NCBI GenBank assembly: GCA_963837585.1
Contig: CAWINX010000003.1
Location: 1,054,001 to 1,118,000 of the forward strand
DNA length: 64,000 bases
Direction of reading: 5' to 3'
DNA from: CAWINX01 sp963837585
GTDB lineage: Bacteria; Actinomycetota; Thermoleophilia; Solirubrobacterales; 70-9
Shown here: piece by piece, positions 12,698 to 20,657 of the stretch
How positions within the stretch are numbered: the first letter of the stretch is position 1
Layout of the letters: each line of letters begins with the position of its first letter
Position numbers and translations under genes: made by a program
Notes under the pieces: model-generated
Seen by the model: only the letters and a program-made list of their open reading frames with translations
Databases searched by the model: none
What the model was told of the DNA's origin: nothing

Positions 12698-12815
12698 TCA
12701 CGGATTCAGTCCGAATCCGTCGGTGGCGTAGTAGGCGATCACGAAGGCGATTCCGCCGACGATCACGACCCAGTAGTACCAGTAGCCGCCGCCGCGCCGC
12801 CTGTGGATCGCCATT
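12698..12815 (-). CDS. small single-pass membrane protein (probable 1-nt insertion)
   Basis: Reading from ATG 12815 gives MAIHRRRGGGYW and then, after removing one G of the GGG at 12779-12781, YYWVVIVGGIAFVIAYYATD and a TGA at 12698. The resulting ~38-residue protein has a basic N-terminus and one transmembrane helix, a shape typical of genuine small membrane proteins, and its stop overlaps the ROK kinase start. The shift is inferred. Confidence 0.4.
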
Positions 12816-12818
12816 GCA

Positions 12819-13310
12819 CTAGGCGCTCGCCGGCGCCGCCCCTTGGAGCACGCCGATCAACTCCTGGCTGAGCGGGTCGTCCTTGACCCCAACGCCGACC
12901 AAAGTTGCCTTTTCCCCTTCGGCGGGCGATTCGATCGTCAGCGCGGTCATCCCGGACTTGCGCTCGGTGCTGATCTTCAGCCCGGCGCGGTCCCAGACGG
13001 CGACCTCTTCCTTGATCTTGTAGTTGCGGCCCTTGAAGCCGAAGTTGAACGCGTAGAGCTTGGTCGGGGTGACGGCGAGCATCACCCGCTCGGGCAGGCC
13101 GCCGGCTTTCTTCTTGTTCATCAGCTTGATGCCGGCGTAGACGATGCCGCCCAGCTGGGCCTTGGAAGCGACCATGCTGGCCGAGGCGCCGCCCCGGCGG
13201 AAACCGGCGGCGGAAACCACCTCTTCGCCGTTCACGTGCGGGGCGACCAGGTCCTTGTACTTCTGGCGCCACTCGATCACCTGATCGGGGCTCATCTCGA
13301 ACATTCCCAC
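12819..13310 (-). CDS. conserved hypothetical protein, PH-like fold possible
   Basis: About 163 residues. GTG 13310 is preferred because GGAGAGG lies 8 nt upstream; ATG 13304 is the alternative. The N-terminal third is helical (MSPDQVIEWRQKYKDLVAPH); the rest alternates short strands, such as VMLAVTPTKLYAFNFGF and NYKIKEEVAVWDR, resembling bacterial PH/GRAM-like proteins. No catalytic motif is visible. Expected to be cytosolic; function unknown. Confidence 0.6.
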   Translation of the reverse strand: MGMFEMSPDQVIEWRQKYKDLVAPHVNGEEVVSAAGFRRGGASASMVASKAQLGGIVYAGIKLMNKKKAGGLPERVMLAVTPTKLYAFNFGFKGRNYKIKEEVAVWDRAGLKISTERKSGMTALTIESPAEGEKATLVGVGVKDDPLSQELIGVLQGAAPASA

Positions 13311-13379
13311 TCGCGCATCCTCTCCGTGGCCCGGTTTGCGAGCCGACCCTACTCGCGGGCGCTCTGGAAAGCTAGGGCT

Positions 13380-13987
13380 GTGGCCACTCTGGCGAGCTGG
13401 AGGCTGTGGTGGGTGAAGCGGCGCTGGTACGAGCGCAACGGGCGGCGCCTGCGACGCTGGCGGATCGACCGGCACGCGGCCGGCGGGCGCTTCTTTGTTC
13501 GCCATCCCGTCGAGGGCGAGCTGCTCGAGGCGCTCGACGAGGGCGGCTGACGATCGGCGAGGGAACGCTGCTGGAGCCGGGCTGTTGGCTGACCCTGGCG
13601 CCGCGAGCGCGGATCGCGATCGGCGAGGGTTGCTTCCTCAACCGCAACACGATGCTCGCCGCCTACGAGTCGATCGAGATCGGCGACCACACGATGTTCG
13701 CCAACGGCTGCTTCGTCGGCGATGGCGAGCACCGCTTCGACGACCCCGACACCCCGGTTACCTGGCAGGGCTTCACCAGCAAGGGCCCGGTCCGGATCGG
13801 CGCCAACTGCTGGTTCGGGGTCAACTGCGTAGTGACCAGCGGCGTCACGATCGGCGAACGCTGCGTGATCGGCGCCAACTCGGTGGTGACACGGGACCTG
13901 CCGGCGGGGGTGATCGCGGCCGGAGCCCCGGCGAAGGTGATTCGGGAGATCGAGTTCCGGTCCGCGGAACCCGATCTCCCCGGTTGA
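13380..13987 (+). CDS. left-handed beta-helix acyltransferase (frame-disrupted)
   Basis: GTG 13380 begins VATLASWRLWWVKRRWYERN; after one shift near 13545 the frame continues LTIGEGTLLEPGCWLTLAP with repeated hexapeptides (IGEGCFLN, IEIGDHTMFANGC, VRIGANCWFGVNCVV, VTIGERCVIGANSVV), the left-handed parallel beta-helix of the LbH/maltose O-acetyltransferase family. The GDGEHRF His and the AGAPAKVI tail are typical. It probably acetylates a sugar or glycan in the cytosol. The last codons overlap a strong hairpin. Confidence 0.75.
13945..13979. terminator. hairpin at end of acyltransferase gene
   Basis: GGAGATCGAGTTCC (13945-13958) pairs with 13966-13979 at 13 of 14 positions, around a 7-nt loop, over the last codons of the acyltransferase and next to the stop of the convergent DUF378 gene. 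Likely a bidirectional terminator. Confidence 0.5.
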
Positions 13988-14221
13988 TCAGGTGCCGCGG
14001 GGGTGCGGCATGTGGTCGCGGATGTGCATGTTCTCCAGCACCCGCGGGACGTAGATCAGGCCGCAGACGCCGACCACCGTGTAGATGGCGTCGGTGAGCG
14101 TGCCGCTGCCGAAAACGTCGGAGATCACGTTGGTGTCGAAGAGGCCGACCATGCCCCAGTTCAGGCCTCCAAGTACGAGGGCCAGAAGGGCTACCGGCTC
14201 GAGTCGTTTGAGCGTTTCCAT
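13988..14221 (-). CDS. DUF378 small membrane protein
   Basis: 77 residues with two hydrophobic helices: PVALLALVLGGLNWGMVGLF, whose LNWG motif is the hallmark of DUF378, and AIYTVVGVCGLIYVP. Such proteins are short integral membrane proteins of unknown function. The His-rich C-terminal end (HIRDHMPHPRGT) is a feature of this copy. A clear GGAGGCGAGAG Shine-Dalgarno-like stretch precedes ATG 14221. Confidence 0.85.
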   Translation of the reverse strand: METLKRLEPVALLALVLGGLNWGMVGLFDTNVISDVFGSGTLTDAIYTVVGVCGLIYVPRVLENMHIRDHMPHPRGT

Positions 14222-14299
14222 CTCTCGCCTCCTGCGGAGATAATGCGGATAGTTACAACCTCTACTACCCTGAGCAGCAGGCGTGGTTACCGAGGGGCC

Positions 14300-15202
14300 T
14301 CAGGGCAGCGGCTCCCAGTCCCAGGCCTTCTGCGAAGTGAGGCTCTCCTGCTCGAGGTAGCGGCGGAAATCCGCCAGCTCCCCGGGCTCGACTCCGTAGA
14401 CGTGGTCGGCCTCGGGGAAGTGACGGGAGCGGACCTCCTCGACGTACTCGCGCACGGCGTCGACCATCGTTTCGTGGACGTTTGCGTAGCGCTTGACGAA
14501 TTTCGGCGTCCGCCCGGTGGTGATGCCGAGCAGGTCGTGGAAGACGAGCACTTGGCCGGCCGTGTCCCGCCCCGCGCCGATCCCGATCGTCGGGACCTCG
14601 AGCTTCTCTGCGATCGCTTCGGCGATCGCCGCCGGGATCGCCTCGAAGACGATCGCGAAGCAGCCCACCGACTGCAGGGCGAGCGCGTCCTCGCAGAGCT
14701 GGATCGCGCTCTCGACCGTCTTGCCCTGGGTCTTGTAACCGCCGAGCGCGGTCGCGGTCTGCGGAGTTAGACCGACGTGGCCCATTACCGGGATGCCGGA
14801 GCGGACGATCGCCCGCGCCCGCTCGACCGATGTTCCTCCGGCCTCGAGCTTGACGACCTGGCAGCCGGTCTCCTTGACCAGCCGCTGGGCGTTGTGGACG
14901 GCGAGCTCGTTGCTCGCCTCGTAACTGCCCATCGGCATGTCGCCGACCATCAGCGGGGCGCGGAGGCCGCGCCGCACGGCTTTGCCGAGCACGATCATCT
15001 CGTCCATCGAGACCGGCTCGGTGCCGGGGTAGCCGAGCACGACCATCGCCGCGGTGTCGCCGACCAAGACGACGTCGACGCCCGCCTCCTCGGCGACCTG
15101 GGCCGAGGGGTAGTCGTAGGCGGTGACCATCACGATCGGCTCGCCCGCCTCCTTCATCTCGGCGAGGCGAGGCAGCGTCACCGGCGTCCGCTCGGCGCTC
15201 AT
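14300..15202 (-). CDS. panB: 3-methyl-2-oxobutanoate hydroxymethyltransferase
   Basis: 300 residues. PanB adds a hydroxymethyl group from methylene-tetrahydrofolate to 2-oxoisovalerate to make ketopantoate, the first committed step to pantothenate and CoA. The (beta/alpha)8 enzyme shows metal and substrate motifs MVTAYDYPSAQVAEEAG, VDVVLVGDTAAMV, VKLEAGG, MGHVGLTPQ, and the catalytic Glu region IVFEAIPAAIAEAI, then IGIGAGRDTAGQVLV and HDLLG. The start overlaps the panD stop by 4 bp (ATGA), so the two are translationally coupled at the end of the pan operon. Confidence 0.96.
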   Translation of the reverse strand: MSAERTPVTLPRLAEMKEAGEPIVMVTAYDYPSAQVAEEAGVDVVLVGDTAAMVVLGYPGTEPVSMDEMIVLGKAVRRGLRAPLMVGDMPMGSYEASNELAVHNAQRLVKETGCQVVKLEAGGTSVERARAIVRSGIPVMGHVGLTPQTATALGGYKTQGKTVESAIQLCEDALALQSVGCFAIVFEAIPAAIAEAIAEKLEVPTIGIGAGRDTAGQVLVFHDLLGITTGRTPKFVKRYANVHETMVDAVREYVEEVRSRHFPEADHVYGVEPGELADFRRYLEQESLTSQKAWDWEPLP

Positions 15203-15579
15203 GACAGCAGCACCTCGGGGCGGCTGTCGACGGCGACGGTCGCGTTGTCGTCGTCGACGTGGACGACGACCGGGGAGTAGGCCTCCAGGTCGCTCTCGTC
15301 GTAGGCGCCGAAGGAGGCGACAATGATCTTGTGGCCGGGCCGGGTCAGGTGGGCGGCGGCGCCGTTGACCTGCATCGTCCCGGAGCCGGCCTCGCCGTCG
15401 ATCACGTAGGTGACGAAGCGCGCCCCGTTGTCGATGTCCCAGACGTGGACCTGCTCGTTGGTGATCAGGTCGGCGCCGGCCATCAACTCGGTGTCGATTG
15501 TGATGCTGCCGATGTAGTCGACGTCACAGTCGGTCACCGTCGCTCGGTGGATCTTGGACTTCAACATCTGCCGCTGCAT
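15199..15579 (-). CDS. panD: aspartate 1-decarboxylase
   Basis: 126 residues, normal for the pyruvoyl-dependent decarboxylase that makes beta-alanine for pantothenate. Start MQRQMLKSKIHRATVTDCD; the self-cleavage site is the Gly-Ser in YIGSITID, where Ser becomes the pyruvoyl group; the substrate-binding Tyr and ANGAAA-like segment appear as MQVNGAAAHLTRPGHKIIV. It lies between panC and panB and overlaps panB. Confidence 0.95.
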   Translation of the reverse strand: MQRQMLKSKIHRATVTDCDVDYIGSITIDTELMAGADLITNEQVHVWDIDNGARFVTYVIDGEAGSGTMQVNGAAAHLTRPGHKIIVASFGAYDESDLEAYSPVVVHVDDDNATVAVDSRPEVLLS

Positions 15580-15607
15580 TGGGCCTCCGTGTTGCTGGTT
15601 GCGGTTC

Positions 15608-16456
15608 TCAGGGCTCGATCAAGACGTTGTCGATGAGGCGCGCATCGCCCACCTGGGCGGCGACGGCGACGATCACCGGCCGGCCGTTCAGCGACGCGAC
15701 CGGCTCCAATCCCTCGGCGTCGCGGGCCTCCAGGTACTCGGGCTCGATTCCGGCGGCGGCGAGCTCGGCGAGCGCGGCCTCGATCCCGGCCGCGAGCGAC
15801 CCCTCTCGGGCCGCCGCCTCGGCCGTTTGCAGCGCCCGCGAGAGCGCGACGGCTCGCTCGCGGTCCGCATCTCCCAGATAGGCGTTGCGCGAGCTCATCG
15901 CCAGCCCATCGGGTTCCCGCACGGTGGGCATCGCTCGGACTCGCACCGGGATGTCGAGGTCGCGGACCATGCGCTTGATCACGGCGACCTGCTGCGCGTC
16001 CTTCTGGCCGAAGTAGGCGACATCGGGTTGAACGGAGTTGAAGAGCTTTGCGACAACCGTGGTGACGCCGCGGAAGTGCTCCGGCCCCCGGCGCGCCGGG
16101 TCGCCACAGAGGACCTCGGTCAGGCCCCCGACCTCGACGTGGGTGGCAAAGCCCTCCGGATAGACCGCTTCGACCGGGGGGGCGTAGAGGAGGTCGACGC
16201 CCACCTCCTCGGCAAGCCCGGCGTCGCGCGCCTCGTCGCGCGGATAGCGGTCGAGATCCTCGCCGGGGCCGAACTGAGTCGGGTTGACGAAAAGGCTCAT
16301 TACGACGAAGTCGCACTCGGCTCGCGCGGCCCGCAACAGCGAGACGTGTCCGTCGTGCAGGAAGCCCATCGTCGGGACGAGCCCGATCGTGGCGCCCTCG
16401 CCTCGCGGCACGTCGAGCGCCTCCCGTAGCTCCGCTTTGGAGCGGACCACCTTCAT
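15608..16456 (-). CDS. panC: pantothenate synthetase
   Basis: 282 residues. PanC joins pantoate and beta-alanine with ATP. Motifs: VPTMGFLHDGHVSLL with the HxGH nucleotidyl-transfer motif, VVMSLFVNPTQFGPGEDL, HFRGVTTVVAKLF, YFGQKDAQQ with the KMSKS-like region, and GLAMSSRNAYL. ATG 16456 overlaps the stop of the DUF2520 gene (ATGA), and panD follows after 28 bp, giving the order DUF2520-panC-panD-panB in one operon. Confidence 0.96.
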   Translation of the reverse strand: MKVVRSKAELREALDVPRGEGATIGLVPTMGFLHDGHVSLLRAARAECDFVVMSLFVNPTQFGPGEDLDRYPRDEARDAGLAEEVGVDLLYAPPVEAVYPEGFATHVEVGGLTEVLCGDPARRGPEHFRGVTTVVAKLFNSVQPDVAYFGQKDAQQVAVIKRMVRDLDIPVRVRAMPTVREPDGLAMSSRNAYLGDADRERAVALSRALQTAEAAAREGSLAAGIEAALAELAAAGIEPEYLEARDAEGLEPVASLNGRPVIVAVAAQVGDARLIDNVLIEP

Positions 16457-17239
16457 GCCGAGGCCTCCTGGCGCGCCAGCTCCCTCGTCCGTTCGGCGAG
16501 CGCCTCGTACAGCCCGACCAGCTCCGGGCTCCTCTCGCGGAGGGCCTCAAGATGGCGTCGCACCGTCTCCTCGTCGCCACGCGCGATCGGCCCGGTCAGC
16601 GCCTCGCCGCCGCGTTCGGCCCAGTTGGCGGCGGTACGTAGGACCAGTGGGGCGAGCAGCTCACGGCCGTCCTCAATGCCGGCTCGCTCGAGCAACTCCG
16701 TCGCGGACTCCTCCAGGGCGACCAGAAAGTTGGAGGCGATCGAGGCTGCCGCATGGTAGGCGGCGCGGCTCTCCTCGGGGACTTCGAAGGGCCTCATCTC
16801 GAGGTCGAGGGCGAGTGCGGTCGCCGCATCTTCCGCCCGCTGGGAAGAGCCCGCGATCGCGCACGGCGCTCCGGCGAGAGAGGCGCCGCCGTCCGGCACC
16901 GTTTGCAGCGGGTGGAGGGAAAAGACCTCGGCGCCGCACCGCGCCGCTGCTTCCAGGGCGTCGAGTTGCGTGGCCCCACTGGTGTGACCGACGAGGCGAA
17001 GTGGCGGCACCGCGGATGCGATCGATTCGCAGGCCTCGGGGATCGCCGCGTCGGGCACGCAAAGCAGCGCGACCTCAGATTCGCCGGGCAGCGTCCAGGG
17101 CTCCTTCCCGTCCGGAGACGTGAACGTCGATGCCGGCGTGTGTTGCGGCACGCGAAATCGACGCGCCCAATCGTCCGTTTCCGACGACTGCGAGCGCGCC
17201 TGGCGCTTCCGGGTGTGAGGTCCATGCCCTTGGGGTCAC
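16453..17239 (-). CDS. Rossmann-like DUF2520 protein, candidate ketopantoate reductase (frame-disrupted)
   Basis: An N-terminal NAD(P)-binding strand-loop, ALAVVGNGRLGASISRAATH, is in a different frame from the main body and joins near 17083. The body has ALLCVPDAAIPEACESI, the substrate segment LVGHTSGATQLDALEAA and SLHPLQTVPDGGASLAGAP, and the helical DUF2520 C-terminal domain with YHAAASIASNFLVALEESA. GTG 17239 (or ATG 17224 with a different shift) is the start. The family resembles ketopantoate and pyrroline-carboxylate reductases; its position before panC suggests it may supply the pantoate-forming step (inference). Confidence 0.75.
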
Positions 17240-17250
17240 GGCCGCCAGCG

Positions 17251-17258
17251 ATTATAAA
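17251..17258. promoter_or_regulatory. shared bidirectional -10 element
   Basis: ATTATAAA at 17251-17258 reads TATAAA (17253-17258) toward fmdB and perfect TATAAT (17256-17251) toward the pan operon. Starts at 17267 and 17239 lie 8-11 bp from the element on each side, predicting leaderless or nearly leaderless transcripts. TTGGGG at 17230-17235 is a weak -35 at 17-bp spacing for the plus strand. Confidence 0.5.
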
Positions 17259-17266
17259 GCCAGACG

Positions 17267-17554
17267 ATGCCGATCTACGAATTCGACTGCGAGGACTGCG
17301 GGAACCGGTTTGAGGAGCTGGTCGCCGACGACGCTCCAGGCCCTGGGTGCCCGGAGTGTGGATCGGCGCGGACCCGGCGCCGGATGTCGGCGATCTCCCC
17401 TCCCGGGCGCCAGCCTCGCGGGGCGGCCGTCCAGTCGGACCTCTCGATGCGCCGCGAGCGCGAGGCGGCCCGCGGCGAGCGGCTGGCCGAGACGAAGCGC
17501 AAGCGGGCGAAGGGTGAGATCCCGCCGCCACGGCGCAAGGGGAAGGGGAAGTGA
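17267..17554 (+). CDS. FmdB-type zinc-ribbon protein
   Basis: 95 residues. The first ~42 form the FmdB/CxxC regulatory zinc ribbon: MPIYEFDCEDCGNRFEEL, then GCPECGSARTRRRM, giving two CxxC pairs for one zinc. The remaining part is strongly basic and low in structure (KRKRAKGEIPPPRRKGKGK), suggesting nucleic-acid or ribosome contact. Function of the family is not settled. Its stop overlaps the glycosylase start (GTGA). Confidence 0.85.
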   Translation: MPIYEFDCEDCGNRFEELVADDAPGPGCPECGSARTRRRMSAISPPGRQPRGAAVQSDLSMRREREAARGERLAETKRKRAKGEIPPPRRKGKGK

Positions 17555-18226
17555 GCGGGACGCCCGAGGAGCGCCGGCGCCGAGCTGGTCGAGCTGTTCC
17601 AGGAGGTCTCCACCTGCACCCGGTGTCCCCTGCACGAGACGCGGACCAAAGCCGTCTTCGGCGCCGGCGACGCCAACGCCGACCTGATGTTCGTCGGTGA
17701 GGCGCCCGGGGCGGAAGAGGACCGACAGGGGCTGCCCTTCGTCGGCCGCGCCGGACAGCTCCTCAACGAGCTGCTGGAGGGGATTGGCTTGTCGCGCGAA
17801 GAGGTTTTCATCGCCAACGTGCTCAAGTCGCGACCGCCCGGCAACCGCGACCCTCAGCCGCTGGAGATCGAAGCCTGTCGCCCCTACCTCTTTGAACAGG
17901 TGCGGCTGATCGAGCCTCGCGTCGTCTGCACGCTGGGGAACTTCGCGACCAAGCTGCTCAGCGGCAGCCCGGTTGGGATCACCAAGGTGAGAGGGGCGCC
18001 GCAGGTTCACGACCTGGGCGAGAGGACCGTCTTCCTCTTCCCACTGTTCCACCCGGCCGCGGCGCTGCGCACGCCCGCCGTGAAAGAGACGCTGCGCGGA
18101 GATTTCGAGCGCCTTCCCGGGTTGCTCGCCACCCCGCTTCCAGGGCAGGTGGAGCCGATCGAAGAGGTCGAAGATGAGCCTCCGCCCCCGATGCCCTCCG
18201 CCGACCAGCTCGACTTCTTCGGCTGA
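17551..18226 (+). CDS. family 4 uracil-DNA glycosylase (one frame shift)
   Basis: Removes uracil from DNA in base-excision repair. GTG 17551 starts in one frame and after an extra base near 17580 (CGGCGCC run) the protein runs ELVELFQEVSTCTRCPLHE to the stop. Four Cys for the [4Fe-4S] cluster are present: CTRC, one in IEACRPYL and one in VVCTLGN. The active-site motif is GEAPGAEEDRQGLPFVGRAG and motif 2 is PLFHPAAAL. A Pro/acidic C-terminal tail ends DQLDFFG. About 224 residues, normal for the family. It is coupled to fmdB and followed by tsaE. Confidence 0.9.
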
Positions 18227-18230
18227 CCAG

Positions 18231-18665
18231 GTGGAGAGTTTCGAGAGTCGCTCTGCGGCGGAGACCGAGGACCTGGGAGCGCGGCTCGCCGCCCGCCTGG
18301 AGCCGGGCGATGTCGTCGTCGCTCGCGGCGAGGTCGGGGCCGGCAAGACGACCTTCGTGCGCGGCGCCTGTCGGGCACTGGGGATCGAGGAGCCCGTGAC
18401 CTCTCCCACCTTCACGATCGGCCGCCGCTACACGCAGGGGCGACTGCCGGTGTCCCACCTCGACCTCTACAGGCTCGAGAGCCTCGAGGGCGAGGACCCT
18501 GCCCTGCTCGACGACTACCTCGACCCCCGCGGCATCGCCTTCGTCGAGTGGCCCGCGGCGGCGGAGTCGCGCCTCCCGCGCAAGGCGGTGGAGGTGCGAC
18601 TCCGCCACGCCGGCGGCGATCGCCGGACGATCGAGATCGAGTGGGCCGAAGCTCCCAGCTCTTAG
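18231..18665 (+). CDS. tsaE: tRNA threonylcarbamoyladenosine biosynthesis ATPase TsaE
   Basis: ~144 residues from GTG 18231, which avoids the low-complexity extension from ATG 18174 inside the preceding gene. TsaE is the ATPase that resets the TsaB-TsaD complex during t6A37 synthesis. Walker A is RGEVGAGKTTFVRG; SPTFTIGRRY is the switch region; Walker B-like HLDLYRLE; and FVEWPAAAESRLP completes the family pattern. tsaB and tsaD lie 0.8-2 kb downstream, with two small exported-protein genes inserted between. Confidence 0.92.
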   Translation: MESFESRSAAETEDLGARLAARLEPGDVVVARGEVGAGKTTFVRGACRALGIEEPVTSPTFTIGRRYTQGRLPVSHLDLYRLESLEGEDPALLDDYLDPRGIAFVEWPAAAESRLPRKAVEVRLRHAGGDRRTIEIEWAEAPSS

Positions 18666-18976
18666 TAGCCCGAGTTGTTGACCTGGTCCTGGGCCTGCTT
18701 GGCGGCGTCGTTGACCTTGTTTTGAGCCTGGTCCAGCTTCTTGTTGGCCTCGTTGACCTTGTCCTGGGCCTTGCCCGGAATGTCGGCCTGGTTGAGCTTC
18801 TTCTGCGCCTTGTCGATTGCCTTGTTGGCCTGAGTCTGGGCCTGCTTGATGACGCTGTTGGCCTGGTCGGTGGCGCTGCTGGTGCTGCTGCTTCCACAGC
18901 CGGCCCAGACGGCGCCGGCGCCGGCGATCGCGAGTATGGCCAGGACGGGGGCGACGCGATGCTCCGGAAGTCTCAC
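18662..18976 (-). CDS. helical lipoprotein with Gln/Lys-rich repeats
   Basis: 104 residues from GTG 18976, which has AAGGAG 6-7 nt upstream. A signal peptide ends in a lipobox, AGAVWAGC, so the mature protein is lipid-anchored on the outer face of the membrane. The mature part is a Gln/Lys/Asn/Ala-rich helix with 11-residue-like periodicity: VIKQAQTQANKAIDKAQ, KLNQADIPGKAQDKVNEA, KLDQAQNKVNDAAKQAQ, resembling LEA-type or amphipathic repeat proteins. Convergent with tsaE (4-bp overlap). Function unknown. Confidence 0.7.
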   Translation of the reverse strand: MRLPEHRVAPVLAILAIAGAGAVWAGCGSSSTSSATDQANSVIKQAQTQANKAIDKAQKKLNQADIPGKAQDKVNEANKKLDQAQNKVNDAAKQAQDQVNNSGY

Positions 18977-19120
18977 TGGGTTCTCCTTTTGAGGGGTCGA
19001 AGCCACCATACCCGTGCTCAAGGGCCGCATCCAATGCGCGTTGAGTGTGTTCCGAGAAGACGCGGCCCTGCGCTGTAGCATCGGCGGGGCAAACTCGATC
19101 CAGACCGAAGGAGACGCACG

Positions 19121-19501
19121 ATGAGGGGCCTGAAGACGCTGATGGCGACGTTGTTGGGGACGGCGCTGCTGGTGGCTGCGGTCCCGGCCTCGGCGAAGAA
19201 GCCGCCCGCCTTTGTGCACTACGTGGCCTGCGGCGTCTCCCAGAAGGCGAAGCCGGCGCACAAATGCTCGAAGCGCAGGAAGAAGGGCGCTTTCTTCAAA
19301 AGCAACGTCGGCGACGTCTCCTACACGGTTTGCGTCAAGTTCCCGAACAAGACGAACATCTGCACCGACACCCCACAGCAGGCCGTCCAGGGAACGCTGT
19401 ATGTGAACAAGATCAAGTCCAACATCCCGGGCAAACACAAAGTGACCTGGTTCGTCGAAGGAAAGCGCGTCGGCCTCTTCTACTTCAAGGTCCCCGGCTA
19501 G
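19121..19501 (+). CDS. secreted small Cys-containing protein
   Basis: 126 residues with a clean Sec signal peptide, LMATLLGTALLVAAVPASA, cleaved before KKPPAFVHY. The mature ~100-residue domain has four Cys (VACGVS, HKCSKR, YTVCVKF, NICTD), consistent with two disulfides, and a beta-rich pattern ending VTWFVEGKRVGLFYFKV. GGAGACGCACG precedes ATG 19121 as ribosome site. I do not recognise the family; it looks like an immunoglobulin-like extracellular module. Confidence 0.65.
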   Translation: MRGLKTLMATLLGTALLVAAVPASAKKPPAFVHYVACGVSQKAKPAHKCSKRRKKGAFFKSNVGDVSYTVCVKFPNKTNICTDTPQQAVQGTLYVNKIKSNIPGKHKVTWFVEGKRVGLFYFKVPG

Positions 19502-19509
19502 CGCCGGCC

Positions 19510-20213
19510 GTGAGCCGGTCGTAGTCGGCTTCGACACCGCGACCGAGGACACCGCCGTCTGCGCGAGCCGCGACGGCGAGGTTCTCCACGAGTCGCTGCT
19601 CGGGCTCTCCTCCGAGGGGAGGCCGCGTCACGCGACGGTGCTGCTTGCCGAAGTGGAGAAGGCCGCCGCAGCGGCGGGCGGCTGGGACGCCGTCGACCTG
19701 ATCGGGGTCGGGGTCGGCCCGGGGTCCTTCACCGGCCTGCGGATCGGTATCGCCACGGCACGCGCTCTCGGGGCCGGCCTGGGGCTGCAAGCGGTGGGCG
19801 TCTGCACCCTCGACGCGGTCGGTTCGGCCCTGCGTGAGGTCGCCGCGCCCGAGGCGCATTGCCTCGCCGTCCTCGACGCTCGTCGCGGCGAGGTCTTCGC
19901 GGCTCTCTACGGTGCCGACGGGCACTCGGTCTGGGAGCCGTTCGTCGCGGCGCCGGGGGAACTTGCAGAGCGGCTCGTCGGGATTCCCCATCCCATCCGG
20001 GCGGCCGGATCGGGGGCGGTACGATTTCGCCAAGAGTTGGTCGGAAGCGGTGTCGAGATCGCCGATGACGCCGATCCCGTACATCGGGTCTCCGCGCGGC
20101 AGATTTGCGCTCTCGCGGCGACCGCGGTGGCCGGCCCGCTCGCCCCGATTTACCTGAGACTTCCCGACGCGGAGCGGTGGCGTGAGCGAGACACTTTCCC
20201 AACAGCCAAATGA
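19510..20213 (+). CDS. tsaB: t6A biosynthesis protein TsaB
   Basis: The body VVVGFDTATEDTAVCASRDG, then DLIGVGVGPGSFTGLRIG and ATARALGAGLGLQAVGV, is TsaB, the inactive ASKHA-fold partner of TsaD in tRNA t6A synthesis. The first in-frame ATG/GTG would truncate the fold, whereas GTG 19510 with one missing base near 19518 gives VSRVVVGFDTATED, so I place the start there. Length ~233 residues. The 3' end overlaps rimI by 32 bp. Confidence 0.88.
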
Positions 20214-20653
20214 GGCGGCCCGACAACTGACGCTGAGGCGGCTTTCCTACAGCGATCTGCCCGCCGTGATCGCGGTCGAGCGCCGCTCTTTCCCGACTCC
20301 ATGGTCGCTGGCGATGTTCGTGCTGGAGCTCTCGAAGCCGACCGGAATCTGCCTCGCCGCGACCGACGGCGACGAGCTGATCGGCTATTTGGTCTGCTCC
20401 CGCTACGACCAGGTCTGGCACCTGATGAACGTGGCGGTCGCGCCGGAGCGCCGCCGCGCGGGCGTTGCCAGCAGCCTGCTGAGGAGGCTCTTCGAGGAGG
20501 GCCGCGGGCGAGCTTCCGTTCACCCTCGAGGTGCGCGTCTCCAACCACCAGGCGATCGCCATGTATGAGCGCTTCGGCTTCCGCTCCGCCGGCGTCCGCC
20601 CTCGCTATTACCACGACAACGGCGAAGACGCGCTGATCATGTGGCTGGATTGA
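20182..20653 (+). CDS. rimI: ribosomal-protein-alanine N-acetyltransferase RimI (one frame shift)
   Basis: GNAT acetyltransferase starting GTG 20182. Visible motifs: LTLRRLSYSDLPAVIAVERR, the FPTPWSLAMFVLEL signature of RimI, and the acetyl-CoA loop VAPERRRAGVASSLL. One base change near 20510 restores LPFTLEVRVSNHQAIAMYER and GFRSAGVRPRYYHDNGEDAL, ending MWLD at TGA 20651-20653. Normal length ~156. It acetylates ribosomal protein termini (S18 in E. coli); clustering with tsaB and tsaD is common. Confidence 0.9.
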
Positions 20654-20657
20654 CCCC

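Noticed and set aside
18174..18230. Upstream ATG 18174 as tsaE start
   Set aside because: The added residues are low-complexity Pro/Ser encoded over the glycosylase end; GTG 18231 follows the glycosylase stop and fits the family N-terminus.
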